A DNA stretch of 64,000 bases from Marinobacter sediminum (GTDB lineage Bacteria > Pseudomonadota > Gammaproteobacteria > Pseudomonadales > Oleiphilaceae). Each line of letters begins with the position of its first letter. Position 1 is the first letter of the stretch. Shown piece by piece: positions 53,185 to 62,162 of the stretch. The stretch covers positions 124,001-188,000 of the forward strand of contig NZ_JAEMQH010000003.1 of the NCBI RefSeq assembly GCF_016820575.1, given 5' to 3'. Position numbers and translations under genes: made by a program. The notes under the pieces are model-generated. The model ran no database searches, was not told the DNA's origin, and saw only the letters and a program-made list of their open reading frames with translations.

Positions 53185-54018
53185 TTACTGTAGAAGCGCC
53201 ATCGCGGCTTCCATCTGGGCGTTCAGGTCTTCTTCCTCGCTCATGTCGATGTTCGGATCAAGGCCCATGCGCTCAAATGCGGGGATGTCATTCCAGTCCA
53301 TTTCCGTCCATGGATGCTCGCTGCCTGCCACCAGTTGCAAATTGGCCACCATAACCAGATCGGCGTAGTCGGTAGCCGGGACCTGGCGCTGGAAGCTGGC
53401 GTATTCCAGGGGCACATTCTGCAGCTCGGGCGGGAAATCCCACCGCTTGAGGATGGTCGCGCCCAGACGCGGGTGCAGTTCCTCAATGACGTTGTCGAGC
53501 ATGATGCTGCTGATCTGGATGTCCTGGTCTTCCACGTAGCGCAGAATTGGCAGTACGCCAATCAGGTGCACCAGCCCCGCCAGTGTCGCCTGGTCGGGTT
53601 TGAGCCGGGTGTAGTGCTGAGCCAGCACGTGACAGACGCCAGCCACTTCGGTGCTGGTCTGCCAAGTTGCGCGCAGACGCTTGTCGATCATGTCTGAGGT
53701 GGCCTGGAACATCTGTTCCATGGCCAGGCCCATCGCCAGGTTGCTGGTGTAGGCCATACCCAACCGGCTGACCGCCATGTTCAGGTTCTCAATGGCCCGG
53801 CTACCCCGGAACAGCGGGCTGTTGCAGACCCGAATGATACGGGCAGACAAGGCGGTGTCATTACTGATGACTTTGACCAGATCGGCAATGCCCGAATCCT
53901 CATTCTCCGCGATCTCCCGAACCTGCAGGGCAACTTCCGGCAGCGTGGGCAGCAGCAGTTTGTCATTTTCAATGGCATCAATCAGTTCGGTCTTAATGGT
54001 TTCGACGATATTCGACAT
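53185..54018 (-). CDS. HDOD domain-containing protein
   Basis: Protein of 277 residues that is essentially one HDOD domain: LPTLPEVALQVREIAENEDS, VKVISNDTALSARIIRVCNS and LVHLIGVLPILRYVEDQDIQ. The acidic tail (DPNIDMSEEEDLNAQMEAAM) is extra. HDOD domains are metal-free relatives of HD phosphohydrolases found in signalling proteins; the role here is unknown. ATG at 54018 gives the MSNIVETIKTEL start; the longer frame adds four residues. Confidence 0.88.
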   Translation of the reverse strand: MSNIVETIKTELIDAIENDKLLLPTLPEVALQVREIAENEDSGIADLVKVISNDTALSARIIRVCNSPLFRGSRAIENLNMAVSRLGMAYTSNLAMGLAMEQMFQATSDMIDKRLRATWQTSTEVAGVCHVLAQHYTRLKPDQATLAGLVHLIGVLPILRYVEDQDIQISSIMLDNVIEELHPRLGATILKRWDFPPELQNVPLEYASFQRQVPATDYADLVMVANLQLVAGSEHPWTEMDWNDIPAFERMGLDPNIDMSEEEDLNAQMEAAMALLQ

Positions 54019-54135
54019 GGTCAGTAGCAATCCGCTTGTCAGGAATGGGGTCCGGCGGCCAGAAAATGCCAGCGCCCAGGAAAATCAAATAGGTGAGTTA
54101 CTTTATAGCAAATCAGCCGATATTTTCCTGTCAAC

Positions 54136-55149
54136 TTATGTATCTGTCTGAGGACTTTTTTCCCGCTCGGGTACGGGGTAGGGCAGCGGCAGCAGATCCA
54201 GCGCGACGTCGGGGTAACCCTCTACCGTCAGCGGCTTGTCTGCGGCATCGTGTCGAAGCACCGCGAGTAACTCGCTGGTCCCGTTGGCCAGTGCCACGGC
54301 ATTGACTACGGTGCCAACCGACCGGCCGTCGGCCTGCACGGATGCGCCGGGCTGCGGCGTTTCCGCACAGGCAAGTCGGCAGCGGAACAGGCTTTTCTTC
54401 AGCTGACCGAGAAAATGCATCCGCGCGATGACTTCCTGGCCGGTGTAGCAGCCTTTCTTGAAGTGCACACCACCGACGTGTTGCCAGTTCAGCATCTGCG
54501 GAACAAAGGCTTCTCGGGTTTGTTCTGTCAGACTGGCAATTCCGGCGGCAATCTCCGACGCTTGCCAGTCAGCTTCGGGATGTTCATCGGCGTCATTGAG
54601 TGCCGTCTGACCGGGCCCCGTGTGCCAGAGTTCGAACCGATCGAGGCCATCGGCAGTTGGTTCGACGCGAATCAGGAACCCAGCGTCAACGGCCACTGTA
54701 TCGCCAGGCTGGTTCAGCTTGCTGAGCCCGTCGCCAGCCAGGGAACTTGCCACCAAGGTGCCGAACAGGCCCACGACACGGCCTTCTTTGACTGTCTCTG
54801 CCGAGGTGCCCCGGAACAGCATCAGGTATTTGCGCAGCTGGGTCAGGATGGCGTCAGCCAAGTCGTGCTGCAGGTCAATCAGCACGTCGTCGCCGTCACG
54901 AATCATGCGCGTCAGGCAGTAGGCCCGGCCCTTGGGCGTAGCGGCGGCCGCGCGGGGCGAGTACCCGGTGACGACTTCATCCAGGTGTTGGCTGAATTGA
55001 CCTTGCAGGAACTTGTCGGTGCCTGGTCCGCTGATGCGCACTAGCAGCCGGTTGCTCACGCTCGACCAGCCGGTCTCGGGCAAAGGAAAATCGGCGGTCA
55101 ATTGGGCAGAACCACTGTCTGCGGTGACCGGGGCTTTCGCGTCAGTCAT
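54136..55149 (-). CDS. ygfZ: YgfZ/GcvT-like folate-binding protein
   Basis: Protein of 337 residues with the YgfZ signature KGCYTGQEVIARMHFLG near residue 235. The remainder has the aminomethyltransferase-like fold (NRLLVRISGPGTDKFLQGQF). YgfZ supports Fe-S enzymes such as MiaB with tetrahydrofolate. ATG at 55149 has GGAG upstream (GTTGGAGTACTCC); a TTG at 55161 is the only longer option. It precedes no gene on the same strand but follows the YgfX/SdhE genes, as in many gammaproteobacteria. Confidence 0.92.
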   Translation of the reverse strand: MTDAKAPVTADSGSAQLTADFPLPETGWSSVSNRLLVRISGPGTDKFLQGQFSQHLDEVVTGYSPRAAAATPKGRAYCLTRMIRDGDDVLIDLQHDLADAILTQLRKYLMLFRGTSAETVKEGRVVGLFGTLVASSLAGDGLSKLNQPGDTVAVDAGFLIRVEPTADGLDRFELWHTGPGQTALNDADEHPEADWQASEIAAGIASLTEQTREAFVPQMLNWQHVGGVHFKKGCYTGQEVIARMHFLGQLKKSLFRCRLACAETPQPGASVQADGRSVGTVVNAVALANGTSELLAVLRHDAADKPLTVEGYPDVALDLLPLPYPVPEREKSPQTDT

Positions 55150-55170
55150 GGAGTACTCCAACTCGGGGTG

Positions 55171-55635
55171 TTACACGGGGTTTGGCTGGGACCGGCCCAG
55201 TCTGAGCCATACCCGCAGGCGACGAAATTCATCTTCCGGAACGTTACCACGAACAAAGCGGTTGCCGGTCAGAAGAATGGCGGAATACGGAAACAATCTG
55301 GTGCCGACAGGTCGCAGTTTCAAGAGTGCCAGGTGAGCGCCGAGCTGACTGGAGCTGCCTATTTTCATGGCGACGGTGTCGGAGTGGCCCAACTGGGCGT
55401 AGAGTTGCCCATCCAAAACCTGCAGGGCGGTCACAGCGCGTTTTGTGCTCAGCAACCCGGTGCTTCGGAATTGAAAGAGTGCGCCGGCCAGGGTGGGAAT
55501 GAGGCCCAGCAGTAGCGGGCCTTTGTTGGCGGTACCTGCTATCAGGATAAAGCCGGCCATCGCCAGCCAGGGTGCCGAGGCAACGAGGCCGGCGGCTAGC
55601 GATGGCTGAAGTGACAGCTCAATCCGGCTGGACAC
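55171..55635 (-). CDS. YgfX (CptA-like) inner-membrane protein
   Basis: Protein of 154 residues with two hydrophobic helices near the start ([20 protein letters not shown] and [15 protein letters not shown]) and a soluble C-terminal half ([22 protein letters not shown]). This layout and its position directly after sdhE match YgfX. In E. coli YgfX/CptA was proposed as a toxin acting on the cytoskeleton with SdhE/CptB, but that view is disputed. GTG start at 55635 overlaps the end of sdhE by 17 nt. Confidence 0.75.
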   Translation of the reverse strand: MSSRIELSLQPSLAAGLVASAPWLAMAGFILIAGTANKGPLLLGLIPTLAGALFQFRSTGLLSTKRAVTALQVLDGQLYAQLGHSDTVAMKIGSSSQLGAHLALLKLRPVGTRLFPYSAILLTGNRFVRGNVPEDEFRRLRVWLRLGRSQPNPV

Positions 55636-55891
55636 GGTTCACAATCATGTCGACCATGCGCTGCAGATCCGGGTCTTCTGGCCGGCTACGCTGCATGAAC
55701 CACTCGAACATGTCATTGTCCTCGCAGCTAAGCAGCTTCTTATAACGGGCCTTGTCCTCGTCGGAAAGGGTGCGGTAGACCTCCTCGATAAACGGAATGA
55801 GGAGGTTGTCCAATTCCAGCATGCCGCGGCGGCTGTGCCACCACATACGGTTGAAATCGACGTTGTCGGAGGAAACAGTGTTTTCGGGCAT
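55619..55891 (-). CDS. sdhE: SdhE, succinate dehydrogenase FAD assembly factor
   Basis: Small protein of 90 residues with the RGMLELD motif ([18 protein letters not shown]) that contacts SdhA, and [16 protein letters not shown]. SdhE promotes covalent FAD attachment to SdhA and FrdA. Located directly before ygfX and after nadB on the same strand. Confidence 0.95.
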   Translation of the reverse strand: MPENTVSSDNVDFNRMWWHSRRGMLELDNLLIPFIEEVYRTLSDEDKARYKKLLSCEDNDMFEWFMQRSRPEDPDLQRMVDMIVNRVQPD

Positions 55892-55939
55892 AGCGGATTC
55901 CGTAGAGTTGAATGGGTTGTTTGCTAAAACACACCCCGG

Positions 55940-57565
55940 TCAGGGGGATAGCGTACGGTAAGTGGTTGGAACCAGCACGGTGTCCTTCGCTTCACTGGTC
56001 AGTCCGGGGAAGTCCAGGGTGTAGTGCAGCCCCCGGCTCTCCTTGCGCTGCAGGGCGGAGCAGATGATCAGGTCAGACACGGTCACCAGATTTCGCAATT
56101 CCAGCAGGTCATTGGATACCCGGTAATTGCTGTAGAACTCGCCGATTTCCCGGGACAGCAGATCGACCCGGTGCTTGGCGCGCTGCAGCCGTTTGGTGGT
56201 GCGAACGATTCCGACGTAGTCCCACATGAAGTGGCGTAGTTCATCCCAGTTGTGGGAGATCACGACGTCCTCATCGGAGTCGCGAACCTGGCTTTCATCC
56301 CAATCCGGGGCGTCGGGCGGAGGCGGGATGTCTGCTTCCCGGCGGGCAATGTCCGCCGCCGCCGAGCGTCCATAGACCAGACATTCAAGCAGGGAATTGC
56401 TGGCCATCCGGTTGGCTCCGTGCAAACCGGTAAAGCCCGCCTCGCCAACCACGTACAGACCGTTGATGTCAGAGCGAGCACGCTCATCGGTGATGATGCC
56501 GCCACAAGTGTAATGGGCGGCCGGCACCACTGGTAGGGGTTCGCGTGTAATGTCGATGCCAAAACCAAGGCATTTCTCATAGATGGTCGGGAAGTGGTGC
56601 TTGATGAAGTCGGCCGGCTTGTGGCTGATATCCAGGTACAGATGGTCAGCACCCAGCCGCTTCATTTCGTGGTCGATGGCGCGGGCCACAATATCACGAG
56701 GCGCCAGCTCCGCGCGCTCGTCGAAGCGGTCCATGAAACGACCGCCGTCCGGCAACTTCAGCAGGCCGCCTTCACCCCGGACCGCCTCCGTAATCAGGAA
56801 CGACTTGGCATGGGGGTGGTACAGACAGGTCGGGTGGAACTGGTTGAACTCCATATTGGCAACCCGACAGCCAGCACGCCAGGCCATGGCAATGCCATCC
56901 CCGGATGCACCATCCGGATTGGTGGTGTAGCGATAGGCCTTGGAGGCACCGCCGGTGGCAATTACCGTAAACCGGGCCCGGAACAGCTCAACGTGGTTAT
57001 CTTCCAGGTTCAGGATATACGCGCCTACGCAGCGGTTACCCGGTAAGGACAGTTTCCGGTTGGTGATCAGGTCGACGGCGACCCGGCTGGACATCAGCTC
57101 GATATTGGGCCGTGCCAGCGCCTGTTCGGTCAGCGTGGTAGAGACGGCATGGCCGGTTGCATCGGCAGCGTGGATGATGCGCCGGTGACTGTGGCCGCCT
57201 TCCCGGGTCAGGTGGTAGTGGGCGTTGTCATCCTTTGTGAAGGCGACACCGGAATTAATCAGCCAGTCGATGCTTTCACGGCCGTGCTCGACGGTAAACC
57301 GGACTGCATCCTCGTGGCATAGCCCGGCACCTGCGGCCAGAGTGTCCTGAATATGATCTTCGGTGGAATCGTCGTCATCGAGCACCGCGGCAATACCGCC
57401 CTGGGCCCATAGCGTCGCACCGCTGGAAATGTCGGCCTTGCTTATAACGCAGACCCGCAAGTGTTCGGGCAAGTTGAGTGCAACCGTCAGGCCGGCTGCA
57501 CCACTGCCGATAACAAGGACATCGAATTCGTAGGACTGTGGCATTGGGTTGTGATCGCGGGCCAT
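55940..57565 (-). CDS. nadB: L-aspartate oxidase
   Basis: FAD flavoprotein of 541 residues. FAD-binding Rossmann motif [18 protein letters not shown] near residues 15-32; [20 protein letters not shown] is the family signature, and [20 protein letters not shown] and [20 protein letters not shown] complete it. It oxidises aspartate to iminoaspartate for NAD synthesis with NadA. A second possible start, [10 protein letters not shown], lies seven codons downstream. Divergent from rpoE, the usual order in gammaproteobacteria. Confidence 0.96.
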   Translation of the reverse strand: MARDHNPMPQSYEFDVLVIGSGAAGLTVALNLPEHLRVCVISKADISSGATLWAQGGIAAVLDDDDSTEDHIQDTLAAGAGLCHEDAVRFTVEHGRESIDWLINSGVAFTKDDNAHYHLTREGGHSHRRIIHAADATGHAVSTTLTEQALARPNIELMSSRVAVDLITNRKLSLPGNRCVGAYILNLEDNHVELFRARFTVIATGGASKAYRYTTNPDGASGDGIAMAWRAGCRVANMEFNQFHPTCLYHPHAKSFLITEAVRGEGGLLKLPDGGRFMDRFDERAELAPRDIVARAIDHEMKRLGADHLYLDISHKPADFIKHHFPTIYEKCLGFGIDITREPLPVVPAAHYTCGGIITDERARSDINGLYVVGEAGFTGLHGANRMASNSLLECLVYGRSAAADIARREADIPPPPDAPDWDESQVRDSDEDVVISHNWDELRHFMWDYVGIVRTTKRLQRAKHRVDLLSREIGEFYSNYRVSNDLLELRNLVTVSDLIICSALQRKESRGLHYTLDFPGLTSEAKDTVLVPTTYRTLSP

Positions 57566-57581
57566 AATGTGGACGCCTATT

Positions 57582-57608
57582 GAACTAAACTTTGCACGTG
57601 CTGTCTAT
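57582..57608 (+). promoter_or_regulatory. Candidate sigma-E/AlgU-type promoter of rpoE
   Basis: GAACTA (57582-57587), 16-bp spacer, TCTAT (57604-57608), close to the AlgU consensus GAACTT-N16/17-TCTGA. It lies about 140 nt before the rpoE start at 57748. Confidence 0.5.
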
Positions 57609-57747
57609 TTGGCCTGAATGGGTCAGCCGCCTGCCGGGTGGTGCGCCCTCTTCTGCAAATGGACGCCGGACAGCAAGAATGAATCAACGAAATCTCGCAA
57701 AAGCCGAATTTTTGGCCGAGAAAACAGGGAAGCCCGGCAAGCCGTCC

Positions 57748-58365
57748 ATGACTCCTGACCAAGACCCACGACAGGGTGAACGAAGCGACAGTCAGACCGA
57801 CCTTCAGCTTGTACGCAAGGTGAAGAATGGTGATCGTGCGGCGTTCGATTTATTGGTGGTGAAATATCAGTCCCGGGTGGCGTCGATCATAAGTCGCTAT
57901 GTCTACGACAGTCAGGAAGTCATGGATCTGACTCAGGAGGCCTTTGTCAAAGCCTTCCGGGCCATCGACCGTTTTCGTGGTGACAGTGCGTTTTATACCT
58001 GGCTGTACCGGATAGCAGTCAATACCGCCAAGAATTATCTCGAGTCGCGCGGGCGCAGGCCGCAGGGTAGCGCAGACGTGGCCGAGGCCGAAAATTTCGA
58101 TGACGGCGGTCGGCTTCGGGACGTTGCTTCGCCTGAGCGACTGTTGCAGCGGGAAGAACTTCAGACAGCACTAACCGAGGCGATATCCCAGCTGCCAGAA
58201 GAACTGCGCTCGGCGTTTTTGCTTCGGGAGTATGACGGGCTGAGTTACGAGGACATTGCCCGTATTCTCGACTGTCCGATCGGTACCGTGCGTTCGCGTA
58301 TTTTTCGGGCCCGAGATTCCGTTGATCGGTATCTCGGGCCTTTGCTCAATCATTCAGTGACGTAG
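57748..58365 (+). CDS. rpoE: RNA polymerase sigma factor RpoE/AlgU
   Basis: ECF sigma factor of 205 residues. Region 2: LVRKVKNGDRAAFDLLVVKY and DSAFYTWLYRIAVNTAKNYL. Region 4: LPEELRSAFLLREYDGLSYE with CPIGTVRSRIFRARDSVD. It directs the envelope-stress response and is held by RseA. ATG at 57748 gives a start like the homologues; the frame is open to 57592, but the N-terminal extra 52 residues have no family match. No ideal ribosome binding site is visible. Confidence 0.93.
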   Translation: MTPDQDPRQGERSDSQTDLQLVRKVKNGDRAAFDLLVVKYQSRVASIISRYVYDSQEVMDLTQEAFVKAFRAIDRFRGDSAFYTWLYRIAVNTAKNYLESRGRRPQGSADVAEAENFDDGGRLRDVASPERLLQREELQTALTEAISQLPEELRSAFLLREYDGLSYEDIARILDCPIGTVRSRIFRARDSVDRYLGPLLNHSVT

Positions 58366-58380
58366 TTGAGGGTGCATCCG

Positions 58381-58938
58381 ATGGATGATCGTCTCAGAGA
58401 AACACTTTCCGCCATGATGGACGATGAAGCCGACGAGCTGTCGGTTCGTCGACTGCTGTCTCATGGTCGGCAGGACGAGGTTTGCGATCAGTGGCAGCGT
58501 TGGCAGCAAGTTCGGGGGTTGATGCACAAGAATCACTCACCCGCGGAGGGCATCGATGTCAGTGGTGCTGTCCGGGAGGTCCTCGATGGCCGGCCCCGGC
58601 GCATTAGCGAAAAGGATCCGGCAGCGTCCAGATCGGTAGCACGCTGGCAGTGGCCAGCGGTTGCCATGGTGACCATGGCGCTGCTTATAGGTTTCGGTGC
58701 GGGGGCCGGTTGGGAGTCGGCGGATACCAGCCAGGGTGCGCCGGTGGCAAGCGCGGAACCCAACAAGTTCACCGAGGTGCAACCGGTGGATGAAGTGGCG
58801 TTGCAGGGGCTGGATCAGGAACAGTGGGAACACGTGAGTCGGTACTTACTGGAGCATGCCCAGCACAACAGCGTGGGTGCCGGTCGCGGATCGGTGGGCT
58901 ATGCCCGCATGGTCAGTGCCACAGGCAGCGGTTACTGA
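58381..58938 (+). CDS. rseA: Anti-sigma factor RseA (MucA-like)
   Basis: Protein of 185 residues. The cytoplasmic N-terminal domain (DDRLRETLSAMMDDEADELS) binds sigma-E; one membrane helix lies near residues 93-112 (WQWPAVAMVTMALLIGFGAG); the periplasmic tail binds RseB. ATG at 58381 with GAGGGTG upstream is preferred over TTG at 58366. It starts 16 nt after rpoE. Confidence 0.9.
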   Translation: MDDRLRETLSAMMDDEADELSVRRLLSHGRQDEVCDQWQRWQQVRGLMHKNHSPAEGIDVSGAVREVLDGRPRRISEKDPAASRSVARWQWPAVAMVTMALLIGFGAGAGWESADTSQGAPVASAEPNKFTEVQPVDEVALQGLDQEQWEHVSRYLLEHAQHNSVGAGRGSVGYARMVSATGSGY

Positions 58939-59984
58939 TGTTGGTTGCAGAGTTCAATGCGCTTAACCGGGCGGGCGGCCTCCTGCATCAAAGCTGGCGT
59001 AATCTGATGACCGCAGCTGCACTGGTACTGTTGGCCGCCAGTCCACTGGCAGCGAGCGAGCCGAGCCAGGCCAGCCAATGGCTGGAGCGCCTGGGACCGG
59101 CGCTGAATATGACCTCTTATCGGGGCGTGTTCGTTTACGCCCGCGGCGACCGGGTGCATTCCATGCGTATCGCGCACCGGTTCAGGAATGGCATGGTGCA
59201 CGAGCGCCTGGTTTTGCAGGACGGCGGCGATGGTGAGATTGTCCGCAAGGGCATGAACGTGGTGTGCGTGTTGCCTCGGCAAGGCGAGGTGCGGCTGGAT
59301 CAGGTGATTCCGTCAGGCCCATTTGCCGAGGCCTACGCCAACGAACTTGTGCCGGTAAGCCGCTGGTATAAGGCCGAGCTGGTTGGCGAAGATCGTGTGG
59401 CCGGCTATGACTCGGTGATCATCGCGTTAACCGCCAAAGATCCACATCGTTACAATCATCGCCTCTGGCTCGAGAAAGCCAGTGGCCTGTTGGTCAAGAG
59501 TCACGTGGGCGAGCCCCATGGCAAGGTCTTGGAGCATTTCCAGTTTACCAGTCTGGAGATTACCGATGACCTGGCCGACAGCGAATTTGAGATCCAGACC
59601 AAGGGTCGGGAAGTGACCCACAATCTCGAACAGGAGCCATCGCCAGAGCCGGTTCGGAGCTCGGTCATGAAAGGCTGGGATCTGGGGTGGCAGCCGCCCG
59701 GGTTTGTGCCGGCTGCGGCGCCGCGCTCCGGTCCTGGGCGAGCCATTGCGTTTTCCGACGGTCTGGCAGCATTCTCGGTGTTCGTTGAGCCGGAGGGCGC
59801 GGTCAGAATGCCGGTTGGTGCCTCCCGTATTGGTGCCACCACCGTATACATGCGGGAACTTGATGCCGGCAATGGCCGGTTCCTTGTGACCGTGGTGGGA
59901 GAAGTGCCGCCAAAAACCGCGCGTAAGGTGGCGGAATCGGTGCGCGTTGATGATGCCCTGGCGCTCCACTCGGATGATTCATGA
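58938..59984 (+). CDS. rseB: Periplasmic regulator RseB (MucB-like)
   Basis: Protein of 348 residues with an N-terminal signal peptide (NLMTAAALVLLAASPLAAS) and the MucB/RseB domain: LNMTSYRGVFVYARGDRVHS and LVSPVS-like middle; C-terminal YMRELDAGNGRFLVTVVGEV. RseB shields RseA from DegS and senses lipoprotein/LPS signals. ATG overlaps the rseA stop as TGATG. Start codon is followed by 23 residues before the hydrophobic stretch, a little longer than usual. Confidence 0.9.
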   Translation: MLVAEFNALNRAGGLLHQSWRNLMTAAALVLLAASPLAASEPSQASQWLERLGPALNMTSYRGVFVYARGDRVHSMRIAHRFRNGMVHERLVLQDGGDGEIVRKGMNVVCVLPRQGEVRLDQVIPSGPFAEAYANELVPVSRWYKAELVGEDRVAGYDSVIIALTAKDPHRYNHRLWLEKASGLLVKSHVGEPHGKVLEHFQFTSLEITDDLADSEFEIQTKGREVTHNLEQEPSPEPVRSSVMKGWDLGWQPPGFVPAAAPRSGPGRAIAFSDGLAAFSVFVEPEGAVRMPVGASRIGATTVYMRELDAGNGRFLVTVVGEVPPKTARKVAESVRVDDALALHSDDS

Positions 59985-60430
59985 TTACTGAAACCGGAAC
60001 TGTTATTGCGCTCAAAGGTGAGCAGGCCTGGGTCCAGACGATTCGACAGAGTGCCTGTGAAAGCTGCTCGGCCCGCAGTGGTTGTGGCCAGCGGGTGCTG
60101 GCATCGGCCTCCGGCGGACGCGCTAATCAGGTGCTGGTGTACAACTCGGTGAGCGCCCAGGTTGGTGACGAGGTGACGCTTGGCATTGATGAGCAGGCCC
60201 TACTGACCGCTTCGTTGGTGGTCTATGCGGTTCCGCTGCTGCTGATGGTGCTGGCGAGCATCGCTGGCCACACGTTGTCCGGTGGCGTGGATGCTGGCGC
60301 TATTGCGGGAGCGGTGGCGGGACTCGCCTCCGGTTTCTGGATCGGCCGACGGCTCCAGGCTGGCCGGGGTGACCGTTATCAGCCGAGGCTGCTGAGGGTA
60401 AACCGCATCGGCACCGAGCAGTGGGCCTGA
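59981..60430 (+). CDS. rseC: RseC/MucC-like membrane protein
   Basis: Protein of 149 residues of the SoxR-reducing-system RseC family. An N-terminal cysteine cluster C-x2-C-x5-C (SACESCSARSGCGQ) precedes two membrane helices (LVVYAVPLLLMVLASIAGHT and AIAGAVAGLASGFWIGRR). Start overlaps the rseB stop as ATGA. Role: positive or modulating factor in the sigma-E pathway, and in electron transfer to SoxR in some species. Confidence 0.88.
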   Translation: MITETGTVIALKGEQAWVQTIRQSACESCSARSGCGQRVLASASGGRANQVLVYNSVSAQVGDEVTLGIDEQALLTASLVVYAVPLLLMVLASIAGHTLSGGVDAGAIAGAVAGLASGFWIGRRLQAGRGDRYQPRLLRVNRIGTEQWA

Positions 60431-60522
60431 TCTGTACTCAAACCCTACCGTTTTTTAAGTTGAAAAACGCTACATCGGTCTTAAAACATTAGTGTGATGA
60501 CATGAACCTAAGGGAGAACAAC

Positions 60523-62019
60523 ATGCCGACAATACTGACAGGGGTCGCTCAACCTACACCTGCCAACCGGGTGTGGAGAGGGTTCGGTGCTCTGCTGATG
60601 CTGTCCGTCATGGTTTCGGTTTTCTGGAGTCAGGGTGTTGCGGCCGCAGGCTTACCCGATTTCACCGAGCTGGTGGAAGAAAACTCCAGTGCAGTGGTTA
60701 ATATTGCCACCACCAGCACGCCCAAGAGTGGCTCGCAGGGATTCAAGGGCTTCAAGGGCTTTGATGGCACTCCATTTGATCAGGAGCAGTTCGAACAACT
60801 TCCCGAGTTCTTCCAGGATTTCTTCCGGGGTCCCCAGTCACCCTTTGGTGGCGGCCCGGGCAAGTCTCAGCCTCGCCGCTCCATGGGCTCCGGTTTCATT
60901 GTGTCCCGGGATGGCTATGTCCTTACCAACAACCACGTGGTGGAAGGGGCTGATGAAATCATCGTGCGCCTAAATGATCGCCGCGAACTGCCGGCGACTC
61001 TGGTGGGAACCGATCCCCGTTCGGACATGGCCGTACTGAAGATCGAAGACGGTGATGACCTGCCAGTGGTACAAATTGGCCGCTCCCGCGATCTCAAGGT
61101 GGGCGAGTGGGTATTCGCGATCGGATCGCCCTTCGGGTTCGACTACACCGTAACCGCTGGCATTGTCAGTGCTCTCGGCCGGTCGCTGCCGACCGAGAAC
61201 TATGTTCCGTTCATTCAGACCGATGTCGCCATTAACCCGGGTAATTCTGGCGGTCCGCTGTTTGACCTGGATGGTGAAGTGATTGGTATCAACTCCCAGA
61301 TTTACACCCGCTCCGGTGGTTTCATGGGCGTCTCGTTTGCTATCCCCATCGACGATGCCATGAACGTATTCCGGCAGATCCGCGACAACGGCACTGTGGC
61401 ACGGGGCTGGCTTGGCGTGCTGATCCAGGAGGTCAATCGTGACCTGGCTGAATCTTTCGGTCTGAAGCGACCCCGGGGTGCGCTGGTGGCGGAAGTGATG
61501 GAGGGCTCGCCGGCACAGGAGGCGGGGCTGCAGTCGGGTGATATCGTGTTGGCGTATGATGGCGAGGACGTGCAGTTGTCGTCTGATCTCCCGCCGATGG
61601 TGGGCAGAACGCCGATCGGAGAAACCGCTCAGCTCACGGTGCTTCGCGGTGGTGAAGAGATCGAGCTGGACGTCGAAATTGGCAAGCTTCCGGAGCAGGG
61701 CGGCGAGAAGAAAGCTGCACCGTCGGATAGCTCAGGGGATTCGTCGTCGGCTCCGCTGGGCATGCTCGTTGAGCCCATCCCGGCTGAACTGGCCGACTCT
61801 CTCGGCGTCGATGGCGGTGTGTTGGTGTCTGATATCGCCCGCGGGCCCGCCTTCGAGGCTGGTATTCGGCCGCGCGACGTGATCACCGAGATCAATCGGG
61901 AAAAGGTAACCTCGGTCGAGGAGTTCCGTGAGGTGATTGAGGCACTCCCGAAGGACCGGGCGGTATCGGTGCGAGTAATTCGTCAAGGCAGGGCGGTTTA
62001 TCTGGTTATGAAGCCCTGA
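60523..62019 (+). CDS. mucD: DegP/MucD-family periplasmic serine protease
   Basis: HtrA protease of 498 residues. A signal peptide (about 1-40, FGALLMLSVMVSVFWSQGVA) leads to a trypsin-like domain with catalytic triad His138 (TNNHVVEGADEI), Asp168 (DPRSDMAVLKIED) and Ser242 (NPGNSGGPLFDLDG), then two PDZ domains (RGWLGVLIQEVNRDL; GVDGGVLVSDIARGPAFEAG). It degrades misfolded envelope proteins. AGGGAGAA lies upstream of ATG at 60523. It is last in the rpoE cluster, as mucD is in Pseudomonas. Confidence 0.95.
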   Translation: MPTILTGVAQPTPANRVWRGFGALLMLSVMVSVFWSQGVAAAGLPDFTELVEENSSAVVNIATTSTPKSGSQGFKGFKGFDGTPFDQEQFEQLPEFFQDFFRGPQSPFGGGPGKSQPRRSMGSGFIVSRDGYVLTNNHVVEGADEIIVRLNDRRELPATLVGTDPRSDMAVLKIEDGDDLPVVQIGRSRDLKVGEWVFAIGSPFGFDYTVTAGIVSALGRSLPTENYVPFIQTDVAINPGNSGGPLFDLDGEVIGINSQIYTRSGGFMGVSFAIPIDDAMNVFRQIRDNGTVARGWLGVLIQEVNRDLAESFGLKRPRGALVAEVMEGSPAQEAGLQSGDIVLAYDGEDVQLSSDLPPMVGRTPIGETAQLTVLRGGEEIELDVEIGKLPEQGGEKKAAPSDSSGDSSSAPLGMLVEPIPAELADSLGVDGGVLVSDIARGPAFEAGIRPRDVITEINREKVTSVEEFREVIEALPKDRAVSVRVIRQGRAVYLVMKP

Positions 62020-62065
62020 GCCTCCCGCCCATTAGCGCTGTTACCGCCGACTGAGCGGTGAACTC

Positions 62066-62109
62066 AAAGCCCCCGGCTGTTGTCCAAAACGACACGCTCG
62101 GGGGCTTTT
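62066..62109 (+). terminator. Rho-independent terminator after mucD
   Basis: AAAGCCCCCG (62066-62075) pairs with CGGGGGCTTT (62099-62108), followed by further T; 10-bp perfect stem, 23-nt loop, 47 nt after the mucD stop. Confidence 0.8.
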
Positions 62110-62162
62110 GTTATACTGGCGCAACTCCAATAAAATCATGGCCATGGATCGGACCAGAACAG

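Noticed and set aside
60431..60522. Possible sigma-E promoter in front of mucD
   Set aside because: The GAAAAA/TCTTA pair has the wrong spacing (about 12 bp) and does not match the -35 well.
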